Shown: positions 26,309-34,418 of the stretch, piece after piece
Numbering within the stretch: position 1 is the first letter of the stretch
Layout: the number at the start of each line of letters is the position of its first letter
Assembly: GCF_030540875.1 (NCBI RefSeq)
Contig: NZ_JAUOEM010000004.1
Coordinates: 124,001 to 188,000, forward strand
Origin: Flavivirga amylovorans
GTDB taxonomy: Bacteria > Bacteroidota > Bacteroidia > Flavobacteriales > Flavobacteriaceae
Length of the DNA stretch: 64,000 nucleotides
Direction: 5' to 3'
Notes under the pieces: model-generated
Database searches by the model: none
Told to the model about the DNA's origin: nothing
The model's input: the letters and a program-made list of their open reading frames with translations, nothing else
Position numbers and translations under genes: made by a program

Positions 26309-29300
26309 ATGTCAAAAATTTTAGGTTTAGATTTAGGGACTAATAGTATTGGCTGGGCAATTAGAGATGCCAATCTAGAAGGGAATCAAGTTGTAGATAC
26401 CAATGTATTAGTTTTTCCACAAGGAGTTGGCGAGGAAAAAGGTGTTGAGTTTTCTTTAGCTTCAGAAAGAACCAAGCATAGAGCATCAAGAAAACTATAT
26501 AGAAGACGAAAAAAAAGAAAAACCGATTTATTAAGACTTTTAATTGAAAATGGCTTTTGTCCTTTAAGTTTAGATGAGTTGGATATTTGGTCTGTATATA
26601 AAAAAGGAAGAGAAATAAAATATCCTACTGAAAACTATGAGTTTTCAGAGTGGTTAAAAATTAATCCTTACAAAGTAAGAGCAAAGGGAGCTAATTCTAT
26701 AGTTTCAAAGCAAGAATTAGGACGAGCGTTGTACCATATTTGCCAACGAAGAGGTTTTAAAAGTGGACGAAAAGACGCAGATGCTGGAAAAGATTTAGAA
26801 CAGTTTATAAAAGAAAAAGAACTGTTAGAGCAAAATGGTTTTAAAACTTTAGGTGAATACTATTACGATTTACTTAAAAATGATAAGAAAGTAAGAAAAA
26901 CTAAATTCAGTGCAGATGATCAAGAGGTGAATTCTTCAAGAATAAGTTATGTTGAAGAATTTAATTTTTTAATGAAATCGCAAAACATTGATAAAGATTT
27001 GGCAAACAAGTTCTTTGATGCCATATTTTTTCAAAGACCATTAAAATCTCAAAAAGGAACCGTTGGTAAATGTACTTTAGAGAAAATAAAACCACGTTGC
27101 CCAGTAAGTCATCCTTTGTTCGAGGAGTTTAGAATGTACCAGTTTTTAAACTCTATAAAAGTAAAAGAACGAAAAAGTGATTCATTTGTTTTTCTTTCAG
27201 ATTATCCTGAGTATTACCAAATTGCTTTAAATAAGTTTTACAGGGTTAGTGCTAAAAGTTTTAAGTTTTTAGATATTTCTAAAGGCATCAATACTTTGGC
27301 AAAGAAAAACAATTTGTATTTCGAATTTAATTATAAAGATAAATACCCAATTGTAGGAAGTCCAACAATAAGCAAGTTTATTAAAGTTTTTGATGCCGAT
27401 AACTGGAAAGAATGTAAATCGATAATTAAGTCAAAATATAAAAAACAAGATAATAAAACTGTAGATGAGTTGGTTGACGAACTTTGGCATACATTATTCT
27501 TTGCTGGAGATTTTGTAAATGATGTTACTTCAGAAAAAGTAAAAAAGTTTATTAAAGATAGATTTGAAATTTCAGAAGAAAAAGTGAGTTATTACGAGAG
27601 TATAAACTTAAAGCAAGGCTATTCTTCATTAAGTAAAAAAGTAATAAGCAAGATTTTACCATTCCTAAAAGAAGATAAAATTATTTATCCCTATGCCGTA
27701 TTTTTTGCCAATATTGACGAAATAATAGGAAAAGACAAATGGAATGAGAACAAACAGTTTATTCAAGATACTATTATAGATATTATTTCTGGGTATAAAG
27801 AAAAAACATTAAAAATTGATATTGTTAATGGTTTAGTAGGCGATTTTATTAAAGAATATGACAATTCTCATTACGATTATGTTCTTGACGATACAGATAA
27901 AAAGAATGTAACGGAAAAAATTATAGCCTTTTATGGAAAGTATCTCTGGGAACAAATGTCCAACTCAGAAAGAGATACTATTAAAAATGATATAGAGGTT
28001 AGTTTTCAAAAACAACTTCAAAAAAGAAGGCATGGTGGTTATTATTTATCGAAACCCAGAGTAGATGAGATTATAAAAGACTTTTTAATACAAGAATTTA
28101 AAATCTTTAAAGAAGAAGCCAATAAATTGTATCATCCTTCGGCAATGGATGCTTACCCACAAAGTCAGGATGGGCTTTTAGGTTTACCATTTACCAATGC
28201 GGTAAAAAACCCAATGGCAATGCGAACATTGTTTTATTTAAGGAAACTGATAAATACGTTGTTGAAGGAAAACAAAATAACGTCGGATACAGAAATTATT
28301 ATCGAATTAGCCAGAGAATTGAATGATAAAAACAAGCGATTGGCAATTGAGAGATGGCAACGAGAAAGAGAAAGCGAAAATAAAAAATTTAAAGAAAAAC
28401 TAGAAGAACTTGCCAAAGACACAAATTCGGTCGTTACAGAAACAGATATTGTTAAGTATAGGTTATACCAAGAGCAAAATGGAGTATGTTTATATACTAA
28501 TAATACCATTAATTGTGAAAAACTATTGGGTTCGAACCCACAATTTGAAATAGAGCATACTTTTCCTAGAAGTAAATCTTTTGATAATTCACTTGCAAAC
28601 AAAACGCTTGCAGATAAAGGGATTAATCAAATAAAAGGTAATAGAATACCACAAGATTTAGAATATGAATACAAGCAAAATTGTATATCTAATACCAGGC
28701 ATTGGAAAACCAAAATAGAAGAGTTAGATGAAAAAATTGAGCAGCAAAAATACTTTTCTAAAGTAGCAAGCACTGTTGAGCAAAAAAATAGAGCCATCCA
28801 ACAACGTCACTATTTAAAATTAAAATTAGATTATTGGAAACAAAAACTCTATAGGTTTACAGCAACCGAAATTAAACCGAATTTTAAAAACAGTCAGTTA
28901 GTCGATACAGGTATTATAACAAAATATTCAACCCTGTTTTTAAAGTCGTTATTTCAAAGAGTATTCCCAGCTAAAGGAACAATGGTCGCAGATGTTAGAA
29001 AATCATGGGGTTTAGATACTAAAGATAGAAATTACCATTATCATCATGCTATCGATGCTGTTGTTTTAACTTGTATGGATAAAAGCATTCGAGAAGGATT
29101 AACAGTAGCGTTTAATGAAGTAGAGAAACTAGGGGATAAGGAAAAGTTTAAAATAGAAAAACCTTGGAAAACTTTTACAGAAGACACAAATCGATTAAAG
29201 GATAGCATTATTGTAGTTCATAATCACAAAGATAATATTGAAAGGCAAACCAAAAGAAAATTACGTAAACGAAATAAAATTCAATATAATACATCTGGGA

Positions 29301-30190
29301 ATGTAATGTATGAAAAAGGGCAAGGAATAAGAGGATCATTACATAAAGATACTTTTTATGGGGCTATTGAAAGAGAAAATGAGAAGAGCGAAAAGGAAAT
29401 TTGGTTTGTATTACGAAAACCTGTTAATAGCTCTTTTCTAGATAAGGATGTAAAATCTATTGTTGATGAAGGTATCAAAAGTAGAATATTAAAACATGGG
29501 CTTAAAAATATTAGAACAGAAGAAGGTTGGATTTTGTTACCACATGAAAAAGATGAAAATGGTAACCAGATAAAAGAAATGCTTATTAAGCGTATTAGAG
29601 TAAAAACCAATAATAAGAACCTACCAAAAATTAAGGCCCAAAGTCATGTCTCCAGAAAAAACAGAAAGGCATATAAAGAAAGTTATTATGCCACTTTAGA
29701 AAATATTTTTGCAATGGCAATTTATGAAACCGTAAATGATAAAGGTAAGAGAGTGTTAGCTTTTAAGACTATTTCTGCATTCGATTTGGCAAAACATAAT
29801 CAAGGGAATCCAAAATTAGAAATGCCTGTTGAAGACAACATTATAAAAAATCAAGGAAAGAAAAATGAAGTTTTACTTCCGTTATCAAAAGTTTTAAGAG
29901 TAAATCAAATGGCTATTTTTTACGAAAATAGCCCTAACGAACTAAAAAATATATCCAGAGACGATTTAAGTAAAAGATTATTTAAAATAACTCAGTTTGA
30001 AGGTGATGGAAGAATTCAATTTCGTCATCACGCCCAAGGTGGGGCAGATAAAGATTTAAAGAAAGAATCTTTGTTAAATTTTGACAAATCAGCTCAAAAA
30101 TTAAGAATAAGTTTAAGTAATGTAAAGGCAATATTTGAAGGAAGTGATTTTGTTTTAAGTAAAACTGGTAGCATTGATTTTTTAATTTAA
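26309..30190 (+). CDS. cas9: Type II-C CRISPR effector nuclease Cas9
   Basis: Cas9 cuts DNA targets chosen by crRNA:tracrRNA. The 1293 aa are within the range of Bacteroidota II-C enzymes. RuvC-I is ILGLDLGTNSIGWAI with Asp8, and the Arg-rich bridge helix (RRRKKRKTDLLRLL) lies near residues 69-85. RuvC-II is EIIIELARELN with Glu666. The HNH block EIEHTFPRSKSFDNS has catalytic His750 and the expected Asn773 (Glu replaces the usual Asp before His). RuvC-III is HHAIDAVV with His913 and Asp916. All nuclease residues are present, so it should be active. A strong AGGAGG, unusual in this phylum, lies 3 bases before the ATG. TATCTTTTG at 26263 could be its -7 box. No csn2 or cas4 is seen, hence II-C. 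The PAM cannot be read from the sequence. Confidence 0.97.
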   Translation: MSKILGLDLGTNSIGWAIRDANLEGNQVVDTNVLVFPQGVGEEKGVEFSLASERTKHRASRKLYRRRKKRKTDLLRLLIENGFCPLSLDELDIWSVYKKGREIKYPTENYEFSEWLKINPYKVRAKGANSIVSKQELGRALYHICQRRGFKSGRKDADAGKDLEQFIKEKELLEQNGFKTLGEYYYDLLKNDKKVRKTKFSADDQEVNSSRISYVEEFNFLMKSQNIDKDLANKFFDAIFFQRPLKSQKGTVGKCTLEKIKPRCPVSHPLFEEFRMYQFLNSIKVKERKSDSFVFLSDYPEYYQIALNKFYRVSAKSFKFLDISKGINTLAKKNNLYFEFNYKDKYPIVGSPTISKFIKVFDADNWKECKSIIKSKYKKQDNKTVDELVDELWHTLFFAGDFVNDVTSEKVKKFIKDRFEISEEKVSYYESINLKQGYSSLSKKVISKILPFLKEDKIIYPYAVFFANIDEIIGKDKWNENKQFIQDTIIDIISGYKEKTLKIDIVNGLVGDFIKEYDNSHYDYVLDDTDKKNVTEKIIAFYGKYLWEQMSNSERDTIKNDIEVSFQKQLQKRRHGGYYLSKPRVDEIIKDFLIQEFKIFKEEANKLYHPSAMDAYPQSQDGLLGLPFTNAVKNPMAMRTLFYLRKLINTLLKENKITSDTEIIIELARELNDKNKRLAIERWQRERESENKKFKEKLEELAKDTNSVVTETDIVKYRLYQEQNGVCLYTNNTINCEKLLGSNPQFEIEHTFPRSKSFDNSLANKTLADKGINQIKGNRIPQDLEYEYKQNCISNTRHWKTKIEELDEKIEQQKYFSKVASTVEQKNRAIQQRHYLKLKLDYWKQKLYRFTATEIKPNFKNSQLVDTGIITKYSTLFLKSLFQRVFPAKGTMVADVRKSWGLDTKDRNYHYHHAIDAVVLTCMDKSIREGLTVAFNEVEKLGDKEKFKIEKPWKTFTEDTNRLKDSIIVVHNHKDNIERQTKRKLRKRNKIQYNTSGNVMYEKGQGIRGSLHKDTFYGAIERENEKSEKEIWFVLRKPVNSSFLDKDVKSIVDEGIKSRILKHGLKNIRTEEGWILLPHEKDENGNQIKEMLIKRIRVKTNNKNLPKIKAQSHVSRKNRKAYKESYYATLENIFAMAIYETVNDKGKRVLAFKTISAFDLAKHNQGNPKLEMPVEDNIIKNQGKKNEVLLPLSKVLRVNQMAIFYENSPNELKNISRDDLSKRLFKITQFEGDGRIQFRHHAQGGADKDLKKESLLNFDKSAQKLRISLSNVKAIFEGSDFVLSKTGSIDFLI

Positions 30191-30215
30191 ATTAACATAA
30201 AATAATAAATAGTTC

Positions 30216-30246
30216 TTTGACATATATAGCTTTTTAATCTAATTTG
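30216..30246 (+). promoter_or_regulatory. Array promoter upstream of the first (degenerate) repeat
   Basis: TTTG (30216-30219), 20 bases, then TAATTTG (30240-30246): a near-consensus Bacteroidota promoter whose -7 box lies in the degenerate first repeat. It would transcribe the array rightward, the direction required by the tracrRNA pairing. Confidence 0.65.
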
Positions 30247-31261
30247 AATTCAAGGATTAGAAAACACGATATTCGTTTTTGAGTTTTTGGTGCATCCCGA
30301 GTGGTTGTAGTTTGATTAAGGATTAGAAAACACGATATTACGATCATAAAAAACATTACCAATGGCGAAGTTGTAGTTTGATTAAGGATTAGAAAACACG
30401 ATATTTTTCGATTATCAGAAGAGAAGAAAGTCTCAGTTGTAGTTTGATTAAGGATTAGAAAACACGATATTTGCTGCCAAGCGCGAGTTCTAATTGTGAA
30501 GGTTGTAGTTTGATTAAGGATTAGAAAACACGATATTTTCGTGCATTAACAATTTAATACCCTGAAGGTTGTAGTTTGATTAAGGATTAGAAAACACGAT
30601 ATTCTGCAATATTGCCAGATGAACCCGTAACAAGTTGTAGTTTGATTAAGGATTAGAAAACACGATATTTCAATCTTCCCAGAGCAATCAAATCCTATGT
30701 TGTAGTTTGATTAAGGATTAGAAAACACGATATTTTTGGCTTTGATATCCTGATAGCTTGAAAGGTTGTAGTTTGATTAAGGATTAGAAAACACGATATT
30801 AATCCCTTTTATTTAGATTGCTAACTCCTTGTTGTAGTTTGATTAAGGATTAGAAAACACGATATTCTTTGGAATAATAGACATAATGCCTATAATGTTG
30901 TAGTTTGATTAAGGATTAGAAAACACGATATTCTGTCTTAGATCATTTATACTTGCAGCCGTGTTGTAGTTTGATTAAGGATTAGAAAACACGATATTTT
31001 CGACGTTGATGTGCAAACGCTTGCTGTGGTTGTAGTTTGATTAAGGATTAGAAAACACGATATTTTATCAAATTTTGTCCAATGCTTTTGAATGGTTGTA
31101 GTTTGATTAAGGATTAGAAAACACGATATTTGATATAAAATCAGAAAGAGCCTTTACAGGTTGTAGTTTGATTAAGGATTAGAAAACACGATATTTCATG
31201 GCAATGTTTAATGCCCACTGTGCTGGTTGTAGTTTGATTAAGGATTAGAAAACACGATATT
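30238..31261 (+). CRISPR. CRISPR array, 16 repeats (first degenerate), 15 spacers
   Basis: The repeat is 36 bases, starting GTTGTAGTTTGATTAAGG and ending ATTAGAAAACACGATATT. Fifteen copies, starting at 30304 and ending with the one at 31226-31261, are identical as far as I can read. The copy at 30238-30273 keeps only the 3' 22 bases. Spacers are 30 bases except two of 29 (30670-30698 and 31131-31159), and all are different. Type II crRNAs read spacer then repeat 5' part, which fixes transcription as rightward. The array lies between cas9 and the convergent cas2-cas1 pair. Identical repeats suggest recent activity at the right end. Confidence 0.98.
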
Positions 31262-31365
31262 AGTTAGCTTGTTAGGCTTTGATATTAAGTTTGTTAGGTA
31301 AAAATATCGTTTAAAAAAATGCTTCTTTTTTGCAGTGATAAAGCAAGATTGAGGCATTTTTTATT
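31262..31365. promoter_or_regulatory. Candidate leader on the cas2 side, with shared terminator
   Basis: The 100 bases after the last repeat hold a direct repeat TTGTTAGG (31269-31276 and 31291-31298, about two helical turns apart). An AATATCGTTT at 31303 is the inverse of the repeat's 3' end. A long hairpin AAAAAATGC/GCATTTTTT (31314-31322 with 31354-31362) could end both the array and the cas1-cas2 transcripts. The position next to perfect repeats and beside cas1/cas2 suggests the integration end. Confidence 0.45.
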
Positions 31366-31695
31366 TTAAAAAAGTTCTAATTGAGTTGGAGGGGGCTCTT
31401 TAGGTACTTCTAATTTACCCCAAAAATTCATGATATTGCCAAATTGCTTGTCTGTGATTCTAAGTACACTTACTTTACCTAAAGGAGGGAGTAGTCTTTT
31501 AATACGTTTTTCGTGCACATCGGCACTTTCACTACTTGCACAATGTCTTATATATACAGAATATTGCATCATGGTAAAGCCATCTTTCAAGATGTTTTTT
31601 CTAAAACCAGCTGCATTTTTTCTGTCTTTAGCAGTTTCGGTTGGTAAATCAAAAAATACAAATAACCACATAATTCTATACCCATTTAGTTCCAT
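31366..31695 (-). CDS. cas2: CRISPR adaptation protein Cas2
   Basis: This 109-aa protein has the Cas2 ferredoxin-like fold: MWLFVFFDLPTETAKDRK with the conserved Asp after the first strand, then GFTMMQYSVYIRHC and VHEKRIKRLLPPLGKVSVLRITDKQ. The C-terminal extension (PPPTQLELF) is usual for type II Cas2. It forms the spacer-integration complex with Cas1 and overlaps the cas1 3' end by 10 bases on the same strand, so the two are translationally coupled. Confidence 0.95.
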   Translation of the reverse strand: MELNGYRIMWLFVFFDLPTETAKDRKNAAGFRKNILKDGFTMMQYSVYIRHCASSESADVHEKRIKRLLPPLGKVSVLRITDKQFGNIMNFWGKLEVPKEPPPTQLELF

Positions 31696-32570
31696 AATTT
31701 GGGATACTTAATTTTCTTTCTTTTTCCGGAATAGCACTGTTGTAAAGAACTGGCTGTTTTTTGTAGCGCCACCATTAACGGACTTTTTTCATCTTTAAAA
31801 TAAACAGTTCTTGTTAAGGTTTGAAGAAGTATTGATTTTATTTCTGTATTTAAATCTTCCTCATCATAATGCTGTATTATGGTGTAAACGGCTTCGTCTA
31901 TAATGGGTCTGTAGGGTTCCATAATATCATCTGCCAGTGCAAATGCATTGTATTTACTTTTATGATGAATGCCGAGGGTGTTTAACAAACCGCTACCAGA
32001 TAAGGCTCTGGCTGTGGCAGCTCTTAAAATGGCGTAACCATAGTTTAAAAAGTTATTTGGGTAATTCCCAAAACGTTCTCTTTTAAAATTAACCTCAAAA
32101 AAGGATTTCCAATAAAAATTGGCAGCTACTGCTTCCATATTTGTTGTGTCACCACTTAAAACTTTACTGGCCAAAAATTCGAATTTGTTTTTTTTATGCG
32201 TTATTTTTTCTAATAAAATACCTTGGTTATTAATTTTTTCAATAATAGTTTGTTGCCATAATTGCTTTTTTAACGGAAGGCTTGCTTCTATCTGATGCTT
32301 AAATATTTCTTGTTGAATATGGTGACTGTTTAGATTTAAAAACATGCCATTGGGTAAATGGGTTTTATTACAAATAATTACAGAAGCATTATTTGCTATA
32401 AGTAGATTTAAAGTTGTAATGCTTATGTATATCTCTGGATTATCAATAACTATAAAACCAATGTCTTCTATGGGAATGGTTTTGTCTTTTGTTTCAGATT
32501 TAACAACTAATTGTTCGTGCTTAGTCGTAATGGAACATTTATTGGAGAATAATAACGTCTTTTTAATCAT
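31686..32570 (-). CDS. cas1: CRISPR integrase Cas1
   Basis: This 294-aa protein is the integrase that inserts new spacers. It has the N-terminal beta domain (MIKKTLLFSNKCSITTKHEQ, residues 1-75) and the helical domain with metal ligands. The Glu is in SGDTTNMEAVAANFYWKSFF, the His in LNTLGIHHKSKYNAFALADD, and the Asp/Glu in ADDIMEPYRPIIDEAV, where LADDIMEPYRP is the type II signature. The operon cas1-cas2 converges on the array, so cas9 and the adaptation genes are on opposite strands with the array between them. The start is the ATG at 32570. Confidence 0.96.
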   Translation of the reverse strand: MIKKTLLFSNKCSITTKHEQLVVKSETKDKTIPIEDIGFIVIDNPEIYISITTLNLLIANNASVIICNKTHLPNGMFLNLNSHHIQQEIFKHQIEASLPLKKQLWQQTIIEKINNQGILLEKITHKKNKFEFLASKVLSGDTTNMEAVAANFYWKSFFEVNFKRERFGNYPNNFLNYGYAILRAATARALSGSGLLNTLGIHHKSKYNAFALADDIMEPYRPIIDEAVYTIIQHYDEEDLNTEIKSILLQTLTRTVYFKDEKSPLMVALQKTASSLQQCYSGKRKKIKYPKLWN

Positions 32571-32773
32571 AGTTAATTGGAATTATTAAAAAATAATAAT
32601 TATCTAATTAGTCTGATTTTAAGAGAGTTAATAAAGGTACTAAAAATAACATTCAATATTTTACGAATACCCGTAATTAGTTTTAATATTGCTTTTATAG
32701 TGTTTACAAAGGAGAGATACTATCAATATCGATTTTATACCGTAGTTTTGGTTTTTAAACAGAAGACCAAATA

Positions 32774-33151
32774 ATGAACCTATTCGATATCTTATTCTAT
32801 AATATCTTCTCACAATACAAAACAAAGTACAAGCAAAAGGCTAATAACATAGCCATTACTTATGTAACGCTTTTACAGGTATCGTTACTATTGCTTTTAG
32901 GAGTTTTCTTTGCAGGCTTTTTTAAACAAATGAACATGGTAACCATGTCGTCTACCAAAGCTTGGACATTATTTGCTTTAATGGCGGTCTTTCTTTATTT
33001 TAAAAACTGGATGCAATACACAGGTAAAAAGCGTATGATGATAAATGCCAAAATGAATAAGAAGAGAAGCCAGAATTACAGTATTTGGTTGCTTTGGTTT
33101 TTGCCTATTGCTGCTTTGGGGTTGACTTATGTTGTGTATCAGGCGGTTTAA
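32774..33151 (+). CDS. Small membrane protein, three helices
   Basis: This 125-aa protein has hydrophobic helices at ITYVTLLQVSLLLLLGVFFA (about 28-47), AWTLFALMAVFLYF (about 63-76) and SIWLLWFLPIAALGLTYVVY (about 103-122), separated by basic loops (YTGKKRMMINAKMNKKRS). It belongs to a type often found as a conserved flavobacterial hypothetical; no function is known. It lies just beyond cas1 on the opposite strand and marks the return to core genome. A TAGTTTTG at 32743 could be its -7 box. Confidence 0.7.
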   Translation: MNLFDILFYNIFSQYKTKYKQKANNIAITYVTLLQVSLLLLLGVFFAGFFKQMNMVTMSSTKAWTLFALMAVFLYFKNWMQYTGKKRMMINAKMNKKRSQNYSIWLLWFLPIAALGLTYVVYQAV

Positions 33152-33159
33152 AAATGATC

Positions 33160-33257
33160 GTCATTCTGAACTTGCTTGTGCTGAACTTGTTTCAGTATTT
33201 CAGAATCACATTTTATTGAGATTTCTCGTCGCTCATGCTTCACTCTGTAGAAATGAC
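33160..33257. repeat. Dispersed palindromic repeat (GTCATT...AATGAC)
   Basis: Inverted ends GTCATT (33160-33165) and AATGAC (33252-33257) enclose CTGAACTTGTTTCAG, itself a palindrome (CTGAAC...GTTTCAG), and CGTCGCTCATGCTTCACTCT. It is a full-length member of the repeat family also seen at 17938 and 37931. Confidence 0.7.
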
Positions 33258-33387
33258 AAAAATCTTATTATTAGTCTTTTAGGTCTGTTTTAAATTAATA
33301 TGACATCGATTTCACGAAACCTAACATATTTAACTATAAACAAGTCTTTGTTCTTGGATCTAACAGTGAAGCGGTCTTTATTCTTTA

Positions 33388-34356
33388 TCACTTCTTAAAA
33401 ATAGCATACACCGGAAAGTGGTCACTATAACCACCTTTGTATTTTTTGCCAACATAAGTTCTAAAAGGCGTACCCTTATACTTGCCTTTAAACAGTTTTA
33501 GGAAATCTTCATCAAAAATATTAGCAGTGCTAAACTCAAACTCATCTCTGGTACTTTCAAAAAAGTTAGTTGAAAATAGAATTTGGTCGAATAAATTCCA
33601 CTGTCTGTTATGCCTGGTTGTTCCCCTATCATAAGACCGCAGCGTTTCCATCGGGTTGTATAAGTTGAAATGGTCAACAAGCTGTTTAATACTTTTACTG
33701 GAAGGGTCGTCATTAAAGTCACCAATAACAATAATTTTAGCATCTGGATTATCGTCGCGCAGCATCGAAATAACCTCACCAGCTTTATTGGATGATGCCA
33801 TACGTTTGGGTTCCGTTTCTTTTTCGCCTTCGCGTCTAGACGACCAATGATTCACAATTACATGAATGGTTTCACCATCTAGTAAACCAGAAACTAATAA
33901 GATATCTCGTGTGTAATCTGGGGACCCATCATCGTCAAATAGTTGAACGGTAAAAGTGTCAGAGGCAGTCACTTCAAAAGCATCTGTATCGTATAATAAA
34001 GCGACATCAATACCACGTTCGTCTAAAGAATCGTAATGTACATAACTGTAATTACAATCCTCTAAATGTTCTGAGTTTATTAAATCTTCAATAACAGAGG
34101 CGTTTTCTACTTCTGCTAATCCAACAAGAGCAGGGTGTTTTCCAGTTTCTTTTCGTCCAATGTTAGAAATAGCAAAGCCTAATTTTTTAATCTTATTGTC
34201 ATACCGTTTAGGCGTCCATTTTTTAACCGAAGTTGGTAAAAAATCATTGTCGTGAGTATGTTTATCGTCACTAGTATCAAATAAATTTTCAAGATTATAA
34301 AATGCTACAGTTTGTAAATCATCTCGAACGGGAAAGTCTTCTAAAGCGTCTGTCAT
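33388..34356 (-). CDS. Endonuclease/exonuclease/phosphatase family protein, no signal peptide
   Basis: This 322-aa paralogue of the secreted protein at 18046 shares the block order VAFYNLENLFDTSDD, GLAEVENASV, HYDSLDERGIDVALLY, NHWSSRREGE, IGDFNDDPSSKSIKQL and GYSDHFPVYAIF. All catalytic residues of the EEP fold are present. The N-terminus (MTDALEDFPVRDDLQT) has no signal, so it is probably cytoplasmic. The substrate is unknown. It is divergent from hflX with 62 bases between. Confidence 0.87.
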   Translation of the reverse strand: MTDALEDFPVRDDLQTVAFYNLENLFDTSDDKHTHDNDFLPTSVKKWTPKRYDNKIKKLGFAISNIGRKETGKHPALVGLAEVENASVIEDLINSEHLEDCNYSYVHYDSLDERGIDVALLYDTDAFEVTASDTFTVQLFDDDGSPDYTRDILLVSGLLDGETIHVIVNHWSSRREGEKETEPKRMASSNKAGEVISMLRDDNPDAKIIVIGDFNDDPSSKSIKQLVDHFNLYNPMETLRSYDRGTTRHNRQWNLFDQILFSTNFFESTRDEFEFSTANIFDEDFLKLFKGKYKGTPFRTYVGKKYKGGYSDHFPVYAIFKK

Positions 34357-34406
34357 AAATCAAAAATAGGCTTAAAAATATAAAAATAATAATACCTGTA
34401 AATGTT

Positions 34407-34414
34407 TAACTTTG
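34407..34414 (+). promoter_or_regulatory. -7 box of hflX
   Basis: TAACTTTG matches TAnnTTTG exactly and ends 4 bases before the hflX ATG, suggesting a leaderless or nearly leaderless mRNA. Confidence 0.5.
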
Positions 34415-34418
34415 CAAC

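Noticed and set aside
32577-32774. 65-aa open frame between cas1 and the membrane protein gene
   Set aside because: It is AT-driven (Ile, Leu, Phe and Asn-rich), has no clear domain, and covers the likely promoter region of both neighbours.
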